Assembly: GCA_944381575.1 (NCBI GenBank) | Contig: CALWLS010000002.1 | Coordinates: 62,001-126,000, forward strand | Length of the DNA stretch: 64,000 nucleotides | Direction: 5' to 3' | DNA from: an uncultured Lachnospiraceae bacterium | GTDB taxonomy: Bacteria > Bacillota > Clostridia > Lachnospirales > Lachnospiraceae | Part shown: piece by piece, positions 1 to 8,900 of the stretch | How positions within the stretch are numbered: the first letter of the stretch is position 1 | Layout: the number at the start of each line of letters is the position of its first letter | The notes under the pieces: model-generated | What the model saw: the letters and a program-made list of their open reading frames with translations, nothing else | Told to the model about the DNA's origin: nothing | Databases searched by the model: none | Position numbers and translations under genes: made by a program

Positions 1-1576
1 TGACTCCGGTCTGGTTGACGAAGTTCTGTGTATCTATGACCATTCCTCCGTACATGGCGTCCGCCTCGAGCGGCGTAAGGTCGATCTCCACTCCCATGTA
101 CTGTATTATCTCTGAAATAAGCTCGCAGGCCGATGAAGCATAAGGCTCCACATAGGTAAGTACTGCATTCTCGATGGCTTCCGTCGTCTTCCTGTGATGG
201 TCTACCACGGTTATCGTACGGGCCTTCTTTAGTAATCTCGGCTCCTCGGTGATGCTCGGCCGGTTTACGTCCACCACGGCCACCACGGTCTGATCGTCTA
301 GCTTTTCCATGGCCTCGTCCCCGGATATGAACATATCCTCCGGATAAGCGCTGCTCTCAATAAACTTATCGTAGAGAGGCTTTAGCGATCTTGTCGGCTT
401 GCCCATGACTATCCAGGCCTTTTTTCCAAAGGTAGTGGCTATCTTCCAGAATCCAACGGCTGCCCCGAGGCAGTCCACATCGGCGTTCTTGTGCCCCATG
501 ATGATGAGCTTGTCACAGGTATTAAGGAGATCCCTTAAGGCCTGAGCCTTGACCCTCGCCTTGACTCTTGCATGCTTTTCCTTGGCCTCTGACTTACCGC
601 CGTAGAAAATGACATTTTCCCCGTTCTTAAGCACCGCCTGGTCTCCGCCTCGTCCGAGGGCAAACTCTATGGCGGACCTTGCGGACTCGTAATTATCGTT
701 GTACTCGGTGCCGCCCCGACCCACGCCTATGCTTAGGGTTATATCCATGTCGTTGCCGATATTTATGGTCTTGACGTCCTCAAGGATGGAGAACTTATCC
801 TCTATCATCCTGTCCACGTCCTTCTCCTTCATGAAGAAGAAATATTTATCCTTTTCAAGCTTTTTTACTATGCCGTTAAGGGAGCTGATATATCCGCTTA
901 TACGCCTGTCCACAAGGGCCATAAGGAGACTTCGCCTTACCTCCTCCACGGAATTCAGCGCCTCATCATAGTTATCAAGGTAGATAAGTCCCTCGCAGGA
1001 TCTGGACTGCTCGTAGGCGTTCTTATACCTCACAAGCTCCGTCTCATCCGTGACCGTGATAAATATCAGGTGCTTTCCCTCGGCTTTTTCGACCCATGCT
1101 CCAAATACTGCCGGCCTCATCTCTATAAGATAACGTCCCTCGCCGTAGCTGCTGTGGAGTAAAGAGGCCTCGGTAAGCTTATCCGTAACGTCCTTTCCCA
1201 TATCCGGGAAAATGCTCTGGATGTGAGAAGTATCCCCCTCGTTAAAGATCAGGCTGAAGGCGTCGTTTTTCCAGAGGACATTGCCTGCCGTATCCACTAT
1301 GGCTGCTGCCGTCCCCATCTCATTAAGCATCACTGATTCGGCTTTTTCAAAACTCTGGGCGTACTCAATAAGCCCCGAATAGAGCCTCTTCCTGCTGTAG
1401 AAATATAAGATAAGCGAAGCTGCGGCTATGCATACCGTAGCTATCAGCATCATCATACCAGCCCTTACATCAGCCAAAAAAACTATAAGATTGAGCAGCA
1501 CGATCAGGGCCGCCAGGATAAGCGGCCAGCGCATATACATCTCTAATGAGAATAAAGAGTCATTTTTCCTGTTCAT
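1..1576 (-). CDS. gdpP: Cyclic-di-AMP phosphodiesterase GdpP, 3' end beyond window
   Basis: This membrane phosphodiesterase hydrolyses the second messenger c-di-AMP to pApA. Reading in from 1576, about 525 residues are visible. Two N-terminal transmembrane segments (about 15-36 and 40-58) are followed by a PAS-like region, a degenerate GGDEF domain (SIGVGRGG near residues 285-292) and a DHH phosphoesterase domain. The DHH domain shows MGHKNADVD near residue 358 and VVDHHRKT near 457. The family is about 650 residues long, so the DHHA1 end lies outside. Its place downstream of rpsR fits the common Firmicutes order rpsF-ssb-rpsR-gdpP-rplI, although a ferredoxin gene reading the other way is inserted between. 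No clear Shine-Dalgarno sequence precedes the ATG at 1576. Family call is firm; the start is less so. Confidence 0.93.
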   Translation of the reverse strand, partial: MNRKNDSLFSLEMYMRWPLILAALIVLLNLIVFLADVRAGMMMLIATVCIAAASLILYFYSRKRLYSGLIEYAQSFEKAESVMLNEMGTAAAIVDTAGNVLWKNDAFSLIFNEGDTSHIQSIFPDMGKDVTDKLTEASLLHSSYGEGRYLIEMRPAVFGAWVEKAEGKHLIFITVTDETELVRYKNAYEQSRSCEGLIYLDNYDEALNSVEEVRRSLLMALVDRRISGYISSLNGIVKKLEKDKYFFFMKEKDVDRMIEDKFSILEDVKTINIGNDMDITLSIGVGRGGTEYNDNYESARSAIEFALGRGGDQAVLKNGENVIFYGGKSEAKEKHARVKARVKAQALRDLLNTCDKLIIMGHKNADVDCLGAAVGFWKIATTFGKKAWIVMGKPTRSLKPLYDKFIESSAYPEDMFISGDEAMEKLDDQTVVAVVDVNRPSITEEPRLLKKARTITVVDHHRKTTEAIENAVLTYVEPYASSACELISEIIQYMGVEIDLTPLEADAMYGGMVIDTQNFVNQTGV

Positions 1577-1585
1577 AGTAGATTG

Positions 1586-1594
1586 ATTATATCA
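1586..1594 (-). promoter_or_regulatory. Possible extended -10 for gdpP
   Basis: On the minus strand TGATATAAT lies about 10 bases before the gdpP ATG. It is a consensus extended -10, but a start site 6-7 bases downstream would leave almost no leader. It could give a near-leaderless mRNA or be chance in AT-rich DNA. Confidence 0.3.
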
Positions 1595-1668
1595 CAGAAT
1601 ATACATTATTTCTCTTTCTTTTAAATCAGACGGTACTTGAAATTGAACAAATACATTATAAACCGCTG

Positions 1669-1697
1669 TTGCTAAAAACAGTGTTTTGTTGTATAGT
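1669..1697 (+). promoter_or_regulatory. Sigma-A promoter of ferredoxin gene
   Basis: TTGCTA (1669-1674), a 17-base spacer and TATAGT (1692-1697) form a good sigma-A promoter. A leader of about 45 bases ends in a strong AGGAGG ribosome site at about 1733-1738. Confidence 0.75.
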
Positions 1698-1746
1698 ATG
1701 AGCGAACAATAATGTTTATTTCACATACTTTTAGGAGGTTATTACT

Positions 1747-1917
1747 ATGGCATACGTAATCGGTGATGCTTGCATCTCATGCGGATCATGTGCTGGACAG
1801 TGTCCTGTAGGCGCTATCTCAGAGGGAGACGGAAAGTACGTTATCGATGAGGGCGCATGCATTTCTTGCGGATCATGTGCTGGTCAGTGCCCTGTAGGCG
1901 CTATCTCAGAGGGCTGA
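1747..1917 (+). CDS. 2[4Fe-4S] ferredoxin with near-identical halves
   Basis: A 56-residue clostridial-type ferredoxin, a soluble low-potential electron carrier for enzymes such as pyruvate:ferredoxin oxidoreductase and hydrogenase. Two CxxCxxCxxxCP motifs ([12 protein letters not shown], twice) bind two [4Fe-4S] clusters. The two halves are identical over 20 residues, starting at residues 9 and 37, and the DNA is nearly identical there too. This is well beyond the usual pseudo-symmetry of the family. A near-consensus promoter, a strong Shine-Dalgarno and a strong terminator show a monocistronic, probably highly expressed gene. It reads opposite to gdpP and rpsR on either side. Confidence 0.95.
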   Translation: MAYVIGDACISCGSCAGQCPVGAISEGDGKYVIDEGACISCGSCAGQCPVGAISEG

Positions 1918-1941
1918 TCTAATTAATCAAGCTGAATCTTA

Positions 1942-1980
1942 GAGGCTGTCACGCCGGATATCCGGCGGGGCAGCCTCTTT
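1942..1980 (+). terminator. Intrinsic terminator after ferredoxin
   Basis: GAGGCTG (1942-1948) pairs with CAGCCTC (1971-1977), with an inner CGCCGGATATCCGGCG self-complementary stem, followed by a short T run. Confidence 0.85.
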
Positions 1981-2056
1981 CGTTATGCGCCGGCATAATG
2001 CTCCCCACCCCGGCAAGATTGGCGGCATAATGCGCGGCGAAATGTATTTGATATAA

Positions 2057-2095
2057 ATAAAAAACCGGACACATATCTCTTTGATACATGTCCGG
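2057..2095 (-). terminator. Terminator of the rpsF-ssb-rpsR operon
   Basis: On the minus strand CCGGACATGTATC pairs with GATATGTGTCCGG (2065-2095), then a run of Ts. It sits directly after the rpsR stop and separates the ribosomal operon from the ferredoxin and gdpP. Confidence 0.88.
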
Positions 2096-2113
2096 CAATA
2101 TGACGCATATGTC

Positions 2114-2386
2114 TTACTCTACTGTGTAAGGAAGGAGAGCCAAATGTCTTGCTCTCTTAACTGCTACAGTGAGATCTCTCTGATGCTCAGCGCAGTTTCC
2201 TGTGATACGTCTCGGAAGGATCTTTCCTCTCTCTGAGATGTACTTCTTAAGTGTTGCTACGTCTTTATAATCGATAGGCTTAGCGTTCTCGCCACAGAAT
2301 ACGCAGACCTTGCGTCTCCTGCGGAAGCCGCCCATCTTCTTAGGGCGTGCGCCCTCTTCTCTGCCTTCTGACTTCTGGTATGCCAT
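2114..2386 (-). CDS. rpsR: 30S ribosomal protein bS18
   Basis: A 90-residue small-subunit protein that pairs with bS6 on the platform of the 30S subunit. The core [28 protein letters not shown] is diagnostic. A CVFCGE motif near residues 28-33 is what remains of the zinc-binding (C+) form. A GGAGG ribosome site precedes the ATG, 28 bases after the ssb stop. It is the last gene of the rpsF-ssb-rpsR operon and ends in a strong terminator. Confidence 0.98.
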   Translation of the reverse strand: MAYQKSEGREEGARPKKMGGFRRRRKVCVFCGENAKPIDYKDVATLKKYISERGKILPRRITGNCAEHQRDLTVAVKRARHLALLPYTVE

Positions 2387-2414
2387 CGGTATTCCTCCTT
2401 GTTACTGTTACTGC

Positions 2415-2912
2415 TTAGTTGAACGGCAGCCCTTCGTCCTCAACTCCCTCAGGTATGTTCATGAAGCCCTCGCCCACTGATGATGAGAAATCATCGCTGC
2501 GTCCGCCGTATGGCTGGCTCTGCTGCTGGCGTCCTCCGAATCCGTCATATCCGCCGTAGGAGCCCTGCCCCTGACGGTTCTCCGAAGCGGCCTTGCTCTC
2601 CGCAAACTCCTGCTCCTCAACTATGACGTCCGTCGTATAGACCTTCTGTCCATCCTTGTTGGTATAGCTGCCTGTCTGAATGCGTCCCGTTATTGCGATC
2701 TTCGTGCCCTGATGTAAGTATCTCTCGGCAAACTCAGCCTGTCTTCCGAAGGCCACACAGCCGATGAAATCAGCCTCTCTCTGTCCGTCCGCACCTGCGC
2801 GGCGTCTGTCCACCGCAAGCGTATATCTTGCCACGGCGGTGCTGTTCTCGCCCTGTGTATATCTGATATCCGGATCCCTTGTAAGTCTGCCCATTAAGAT
2901 AACTTTGTTCAT
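2415..2912 (-). CDS. ssb: Single-stranded DNA-binding protein
   Basis: A 165-residue tetrameric SSB that coats single-stranded DNA during replication and repair. Residues 1-108 form the OB fold, opening MNKVILMGRLTRDPDIRY. The rest is a flexible Gly/Gln/Ser linker. The acidic C-terminal tip EDEGLPFN is the hydrophobic-ended peptide that recruits partner proteins (usual form DDDIPF). It lies between rpsF and rpsR, the standard Firmicutes arrangement. Confidence 0.98.
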   Translation of the reverse strand: MNKVILMGRLTRDPDIRYTQGENSTAVARYTLAVDRRRAGADGQREADFIGCVAFGRQAEFAERYLHQGTKIAITGRIQTGSYTNKDGQKVYTTDVIVEEQEFAESKAASENRQGQGSYGGYDGFGGRQQQSQPYGGRSDDFSSSVGEGFMNIPEGVEDEGLPFN

Positions 2913-2945
2913 CTTGCGCTCCTAAAATTAGTCTATAAAAATGAA

Positions 2946-3227
2946 TTACTTCTTTACGACTAAGTATCTGAGAACAGGCTCATAAATGCGAAGCTCTGAC
3001 TCGACTCCGTTAGGTGTCTCAGAGTCTCCCTCGAAGTTGATCACGTAGTAGAATCCCTCGATCTGATGCTGGATCTCATAAGCAAGGCGCTTCTTGCCCC
3101 ACTCCTCTACCTCGCCGACCGTGCCGTTGTATCTGGCGATATATGCCTTTACCTTCTCAATGGCCTCAGTCCTGGCTTCCTCTTCGAGTTTCGCACTAAG
3201 AATAACTGTAACTTCGTACTTATTCAT
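2946..3227 (-). CDS. rpsF: 30S ribosomal protein bS6
   Basis: A 93-residue bS6, first gene of the operon and partner of bS18 on the 30S platform. It begins MNKYEVTVILSAKLEEE and contains the conserved WGKKRLAYEI strand. It has a strong AGGAGGAG ribosome site and a near-perfect upstream promoter. In many bacteria the S6:S18 complex represses this operon by binding the leader; a candidate hairpin lies just upstream. Confidence 0.98.
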   Translation of the reverse strand: MNKYEVTVILSAKLEEEARTEAIEKVKAYIARYNGTVGEVEEWGKKRLAYEIQHQIEGFYYVINFEGDSETPNGVESELRIYEPVLRYLVVKK

Positions 3228-3248
3228 GTGTTTTCTCCTCCTTCTGGT

Positions 3249-3274
3249 CTCCGGCCCCCGTAAGCTGTCGGGAG
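3249..3274 (-). promoter_or_regulatory. Possible S6:S18-binding leader hairpin
   Basis: On the minus strand the rpsF leader contains CTCC...GGAG arms enclosing CG/CG pairs and an unpaired GGGGCC stretch with a CCG. Known rpsF leaders present a CCG in a bulged hairpin to the S6:S18 complex. The resemblance is loose and was judged by eye only. Confidence 0.25.
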
Positions 3275-3302
3275 CAAGGAAATTTTAGTGTCACAATGTT
3301 GT

Positions 3303-3331
3303 ATTATAGCAAACGCCGCATTTGGGCGCAA
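3303..3331 (-). promoter_or_regulatory. Sigma-A promoter of rpsF operon
   Basis: Minus strand TTGCGC (3326-3331), exactly 17 bases, then TATAAT (3303-3308). The leader is about 70 bases. Confidence 0.85.
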
Positions 3332-3406
3332 GCATGTAAACCGGCCGCGCCTCATGTTTAATGTATGTTTTTTGTATTTTCTTATGAACGGCCGTCAGTA
3401 TTTTCC

Positions 3407-3946
3407 TTAAGGCTGTCCTATATCAAAAAGTCCGTCCGGCTTTTTAAATTCTCCGGCATTGAGCAGCTTAGCGGAGCAGTCCGTAAGTCCCTCATCCGCG
3501 TCAAGGAGGTCCCCTTCGCCCTTATTAAAGCTCCAGTCATGGATATATCCCAGGTGCCTGTATATCTCCTTATCCACCGGCACAAGGAAGCACCATGGAT
3601 CTCCCTCGGCTTTGAGCCTTTCCTCCACCGCTGCCATCAGCTCATCCATCATGCCGCGGTGCCTGAAATCCTTTTTTGTGGCCACGTCCATGATATAGCC
3701 CACCTTCACCGGTTCAGTGCCATACAGGGCGGTCATGGGCTTATAATGCACCATGGAAAGTATCTCGCCGCTCATGTTCTCGATCACGGCTATCACATGG
3801 CTGCGTATGGTGCCGGTGCATTCATTTTCACCGTCCAGCTCTCCGTAGAGCTCGGATATGTACTCCTCATCGTTCCCAAAGCATTCCCTAAACAGCTTCT
3901 GTGTCCGCACGTATTCGTATTTTTCAAGAAATCTCGTGATCAGCAC
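3407..3946 (-). CDS. GNAT-family N-acetyltransferase
   Basis: A 179-residue protein of the Gcn5-related acetyltransferase fold. The acetyl-CoA binding segment is visible as VGYIMDVATKKDFRHRGMMDELMAAVEE near residues 82-109 (the R/Q-x-x-G-x-G/A region reads RHRGMM). It resembles the N-terminal part of Eis-type enzymes but lacks their second GNAT and sterol-carrier domains. The substrate is not identifiable. Its start overlaps the end of the DUF2156 gene by 7 bases, so the two are co-transcribed and probably translationally coupled. Confidence 0.8.
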   Translation of the reverse strand: MLITRFLEKYEYVRTQKLFRECFGNDEEYISELYGELDGENECTGTIRSHVIAVIENMSGEILSMVHYKPMTALYGTEPVKVGYIMDVATKKDFRHRGMMDELMAAVEERLKAEGDPWCFLVPVDKEIYRHLGYIHDWSFNKGEGDLLDADEGLTDCSAKLLNAGEFKKPDGLFDIGQP

Positions 3947-4965
3947 GGTCTATAATCCTTCTGTCTGATAAGGTATTTGCGTTCAAAGCCCGAAGGATAG
4001 TAGGACATCTTGGACTTTCTTAAGCCCTCTATCCCTACGTCGTCCTCCCTGTTTATAAGCTCTGCCTCCGGATATTCATTTAAGGCAAACTGCTGGTTTA
4101 TGACCTGATAGAGTCCCGGGATCTCCTCGTTGGCCTTTTCAACGTCGATGATGGCAAGCTTTTCCGCCTCGTTATAATCTCCCATGGAAAATGCCTCGAG
4201 CCTGCCGTCTATAAATATCCCGCCGATCCTTATATGGTCGTACAGTCTCTTATCATTTACAACGTCCTGTATGCCCTTAAATTCCGCCTCGAGCTCAACC
4301 ATGGGATCGAACTCATCTCCGCTCTCATTCACGCCCTCGCTCTCTCCCATGCTTACCTTTTTATCCATCCAGAGCCTTAAGAATGCCAGTACCTCGCAGC
4401 GGTCCTCATAGGTGAGCTTCCTGTACTCCCATCTGCCGTCGTATATCTGATTGAACTTATTGATATGGTTCCTTTTCTTACTGTATTTCCTGCCGGCAAG
4501 AGTCCTCAGGCTCTCTGCATCATACAGGTAATCCTTCGCGTCCTCTATCTCTTCGATGTCGTAGCCGTCCAAAGCTCCCGCTTCCTTCAAAAGCTCCACG
4601 CCCTCTTCATCGGCGCTGGTTATGGCAAAAGGCATTTTCAGTACCTTATTAAAATATATTTCCTGGAGCTTAAAGTAAAAAGCTACCTTTTCCGGCCTGC
4701 AGTATGGCAGAAAGCCGTAGATCTCTCCGTCGTCGCTGCAGAACATAATGAGCAGCGCGTCCTCGAACTCACAGAATTTAACCCTGTAAAAATACCTATA
4801 TATGTACTGGCAGAGAGGAGCAGCGTCGCAGCTTTTATTAGGTCTTATAGAATAAAAAGGCTTGAGCCTCATGGCATCCTCTGCCGTAAGAGGCTTGTAC
4901 TCCATCCCCGCCGCCATTTTTAACATCATATCCTCTGATATATCTTCACTTATACTTGTATTCAT
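3940..4965 (-). CDS. DUF2156 (LPG-synthase C-terminal-like) protein
   Basis: A 341-residue protein related to the catalytic C-terminal domain of phosphatidylglycerol lysyltransferase: a tandem GNAT-like fold that uses aminoacyl-tRNA or acyl donors. Recognisable stretches are YSKKRNHINKFNQ (near residue 158), GRLEAFSMGDY (near 254) and a C-terminal MSYYPSGFERKYLI. There are no membrane segments, so it is a soluble stand-alone version. Donor and acceptor are unknown. It is the first gene of a two-gene unit with the GNAT gene, downstream of an extended -10 promoter. Confidence 0.82.
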   Translation of the reverse strand: MNTSISEDISEDMMLKMAAGMEYKPLTAEDAMRLKPFYSIRPNKSCDAAPLCQYIYRYFYRVKFCEFEDALLIMFCSDDGEIYGFLPYCRPEKVAFYFKLQEIYFNKVLKMPFAITSADEEGVELLKEAGALDGYDIEEIEDAKDYLYDAESLRTLAGRKYSKKRNHINKFNQIYDGRWEYRKLTYEDRCEVLAFLRLWMDKKVSMGESEGVNESGDEFDPMVELEAEFKGIQDVVNDKRLYDHIRIGGIFIDGRLEAFSMGDYNEAEKLAIIDVEKANEEIPGLYQVINQQFALNEYPEAELINREDDVGIEGLRKSKMSYYPSGFERKYLIRQKDYRPC

Positions 4966-5060
4966 AATAATCCTTTTTTAAATTCGCTTCCCGGAGTTTT
5001 AGTTTTCTTCTAAACCCCTGCCTTACAGGTGATTTTCTTTCTGCCGCCCAGACTATGACT

Positions 5061-5096
5061 TCCGGGAATACATATCCCGGATTTAAAATTATAGCA
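5061..5096 (-). promoter_or_regulatory. Extended -10 promoter and leader hairpin of DUF2156 gene
   Basis: Minus strand TGCTATAAT (5088-5096) is an extended -10 without a convincing -35. Just downstream a perfect 7-base stem TCCGGGA/TCCCGGA (5061-5067, 5075-5081) would form at the very 5' end of the transcript. Confidence 0.5.
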
Positions 5097-5126
5097 TACA
5101 AATGCCCTTTATGATATATTTACGGT

Positions 5127-5822
5127 ATGCGGACTGATATTAATACAAATGATAAATATGATCCCTGGCCAAAGCCCGGAGGCACCTTCAACTACCAGTC
5201 GATGAGTTTCCTCAGGCGGCTTTTCGGGCATTTTAAGACCATAACCACCCATAAATTTTACGTGGCCCAGGGCTGCTTTAAGCTCGGGCTTTATTATCAG
5301 GGCATAGTACATGACCTTTCAAAGTATTCGCCGTCGGAATTCATCGTAGGCGTTAAGTTTTTTGACGGACACAGGTCTCCCAACGCCATTGAAAGGGCAA
5401 CCTCCGGCGGGCTTTCCACCGCATGGCTGCACCACAAGGGCCGCAACAAGCATCATTTTGAGTACTGGATAGATTACTCCAATCTCCCGGGACGGCTCGT
5501 ATACGGAAACCGCATGCCGATAAAGTACCTTGCCGAAATGGTCTGCGACAGGCGCGCGGCCTGCCGTACATATAATAAGGAGCATTATACTCCGGCAGCA
5601 CCATGGGAGCACTATCTTAAATCCAAGGATCACCTGATCATGGACAGGGATACCCGCATAGTACTGGAAAACTGCCTCACCGTAATGAAGGATCAGGGAG
5701 AGGAAGCCGCCTTTGAGTTTGTCCGGGGGCTGCTTAAGACCACCGGCGGAGGACGGGATTACACCGCTGAAAGCCTTGGACTAAAGGATATAACAGGAAT
5801 GCAGGAGCTTAAAGCCGACTGA
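5127..5822 (+). CDS. DUF5662 family protein
   Basis: A 231-residue protein matching the DUF5662 pattern. The core is an HKFYVAQGCFKLGLYYQGIVHDLSKYS-like segment (residues 41-67) with an HD pair and following Ser/Lys, then WLHHKGRNKHHFEYW (near residue 100), a second histidine-rich motif. These resemble a small metal-dependent HD-like hydrolase or a phage/host house-cleaning protein, but I know of no assigned activity. No Shine-Dalgarno precedes the ATG at 5127. The internal ATG at 5202 (MSFLRRL) also lacks one, so the start is uncertain. It stands alone between two minus-strand genes. Confidence 0.75.
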   Translation: MRTDINTNDKYDPWPKPGGTFNYQSMSFLRRLFGHFKTITTHKFYVAQGCFKLGLYYQGIVHDLSKYSPSEFIVGVKFFDGHRSPNAIERATSGGLSTAWLHHKGRNKHHFEYWIDYSNLPGRLVYGNRMPIKYLAEMVCDRRAACRTYNKEHYTPAAPWEHYLKSKDHLIMDRDTRIVLENCLTVMKDQGEEAAFEFVRGLLKTTGGGRDYTAESLGLKDITGMQELKAD

Positions 5823-5846
5823 GGGCCAGGACTCCTGCACTTTTTT
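5801..5846 (+). terminator. Terminator overlapping DUF5662 stop
   Basis: GCAGGAG (5801-5807, inside the coding end) pairs with CTCCTGC (5832-5838), then A-C and six Ts. The stop codon lies in the loop. Confidence 0.7.
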
Positions 5847-5949
5847 AACTATTAATCAGAAACTCATAAGTATTTTCATTAAACAGGCCGGAAGCCAGCC
5901 CTGAAAATAGCCCTGCCGTGAGCGGTCCTGAATAGCTTAAACGATCGTT

Positions 5950-8900
5950 TTACCTTGAACGCATCCTCTCATTCATGACAAGCATCTGCAGCCTGTTTTC
6001 TATGTTTGCAAAGCTTACGTCCGGATCATAATCAAGAGAGAGTATCTGGACGTCCGGATACATTTCCTTTAATCTCTTTACTATTCCCCTCCCCACTATA
6101 TGATTAGGCAGGCAGCCGAAAGGCTGCAGTATCACGAAATTCCTGCATCCATGCTTTGCGTGGTGTATGATCTCCGCAGGGATCAGCACACCCTCTCCCG
6201 AATCAAAAGTATGCTGTATTATCGCATCACTGTCCTTTACAAGCTCGTTAAGCCTGCAAGGCGGCGTATAGAGCGGATGCGCAGAAGCTATCCTGTCCGC
6301 CGCGTCGTGGGCCATGTCAAAGAACTGATCCGCCATCCTGTACCAGCTCTTATCCTTCACCTTAGCATTAAGATGATACTCCCTTATCTGGGTGTCCTTT
6401 GTAAAATAGGTCTTTTGTATCACATCCGTCATGTGGGCTTCAATGATCTCAAAACCGTTTTTCTCAAGGTAGGCCTCTATATCGTGGTTCGCTCCCGGAT
6501 GGAAATTAAGGAGATACTCTCCTACTATCAGGACCCTTGGACGCGGCTTTGACCTGTCGTAAGCCACGGCCTTAAGATAGCCTATGGCCTTTGCAAATCC
6601 CTTTTTGGCTCCGGCGACTCCGCCCTCCTTAAGTCCTATTACAAGAGCGTCCAGTCCCTTGTTAAATGCCTTTTCAGCGCTTCCCTTTTTAAGCTCATAG
6701 GGTCTTATTTTCCTGAGCAGGCCCTCGAGGGCGTCTATCATCGGCAGCGCGTAGGCTATCCTTACTGAGGTCAGCAGGTTCATCTTAAATCCCGGGTGAA
6801 GCTCATGAGGATCCTGATCGTCGTTTGTAAGTATAGGCACATTTTTAAAGCCCGCGTCATCCAGCGCCTTCCTTAAGAGCTTGCTGTAATGGGTGAGCCT
6901 GCAGTCTCCCATATACTTTCCCATGCCTATGGCTACATCATCGGCGTCGTATTTCCCGCTTTTTAATGCGGAAAGAGCCTCACCTATCACCATCTGGGCA
7001 GGGAAACAGATGTCGTTATGCACGTATCGTTTTCCGTATATCACGGCATCTTTCCTTCCTATCGGAAGAGATTCGGTTATGATGCCCTGGGAGGCAAAGG
7101 CAGCGGCCATTATGCGGCTGAAGGCGTGGGATGTATTAGGTATGAGCACCACCCTTCTCTTCCTGTCATTTACCGTATATTTGACAGGATAAGGCTCCGG
7201 AAGCTCATTGACTCCTAAGGCCCCGCCGTCCTCCCTGCGGCGCTTAAGGGTCTCAAGGAAGGACCTTACCCTGATGCGCAGAGGCCCCTGTATATCGCTT
7301 TCGTCAAGCTTTACTATGAGCGGAGTCTTTCCTGATATCTCCCTCATGAGCCTTGTTATCTCATCTGAGAGATAGGCGTCATGCCCGCAGCCAAAGCTCA
7401 CTATCTGCACGTATTCAAGCTCCGGCCTTTCCGCAGCCATTATGGCGGTGGAAAGCATCCTTGCGTGGAAGTTATTGACTATCTCCACCGTACTCCTGCT
7501 TAAGTCCACTTCCTCGGAGCCCGGTATAGAATCAGCCGTAAGCACCGGTATGCCGAGAGACGTAAACATTTCCGGAAGATCGTGGTTCACGAGGCTGTCA
7601 TTTTGATAAGGCCTTGAGGCAAGCACCACGGCAAAGCTTCCGTTTGCTTTTGCCTCCTCCATGACCTTTTTGCCTGCCGCTTTAAGCTCAGACTTAAATT
7701 CCCTCATGGCCGCATCCGCAGCCCTTATGGCCGCTCTGGTCTCACTTATCTTTATGCCGTAGGTGTCTTTCATATACCTGGAAAGCTGATCCATGCAGTC
7801 CTTTTCAGTATACCAGTGGAACAGCGGCGTATCAAAAGGGATGCCGAAGCGTTTTTCAGGGTTATCTGAATTCCTTATGACATGAGGATATCCCTTTACC
7901 ACCGCGCACATGGACTGGCTGGTGGACACCTGATTTTCCGAAGGCATGGTAGTCACTGACGGCATGAATATCCTGTCCGGCTTTTTTGCCGCTAAGTTCC
8001 TCAGATGCCCGTGGACCAGCTTTGCCGGAAAGCATATGGTGTCGGAGGTAACTCCTGCAAGTCCGCTCTCATACATTTTCCTCGTGCTGCTGTCGGAAAA
8101 GCATATGTCAAACCCTAAAGTCCTAAAAAACGTGGTCCAGAACGGCATGTTATCCCAGAAGGAAAGTACCCTCGGAAGTCCTATGGTGATCCCGCGCTTT
8201 TTTATGTTTTCTGCCTTCGGCTCATCTTTAAGGTAATCCTTAAATAAGAGCCTTTCTCTCAGCTTAAAGAGATCCGGCGTAGCGTCCTTAAGCCTGGTCT
8301 TTTCCTTCAGCTCCTTCCTTACGGTCTCGTCCTCAGGGTCTCCTATGACCTCGCCTCTTTCGCAGCGGTTATTGGTGACCCAGGTATTTCCGTTTGAAAA
8401 TCTCATGATCTGACGTTTGCAGTGATTGCCGCAGAACGGGCAGACTGAGTCTCCGAGCTGTTCATAGTGGAAACCGTCCATGTTATCAAGGCCGATGAAC
8501 GGGCTCTTTATGTTTTCCCCCTTCTTAAGCCTTGCTTCGTGATCCTCCTTAGTCAATATGGCGACACCGAGGGCACCCATCATGCCGGTATATGGCGACC
8601 TTGTGACCTCACGGCCAAGGTACTGCTCAAGCGCCCTTAACACCGCGTCATTTCTGAATGTTCCTCCCTGGACCACTATCTTATCTCCAAGGGAATCAAT
8701 GTTGGAGACACGGATGACCTTGGTAAATACATTTTCAATTATCGACCGGCACAGGCCCGCCATGATATCGTCCGGGTTTTTGCCGGTACGCTGGGCCGTG
8801 ACTATGCTGCTGTTCATAAATACGGTACAGCGGCTTCCAAGAGCCGCAGGATTCCTTGAGGCAAAGGCCGCCTTTTCTATATCCTGCACCGGTATCTGCA

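Noticed and set aside
3365-3955. 196-codon open frame on the plus strand
   Set aside because: Lies antisense to the clear GNAT gene and has no recognisable motif.
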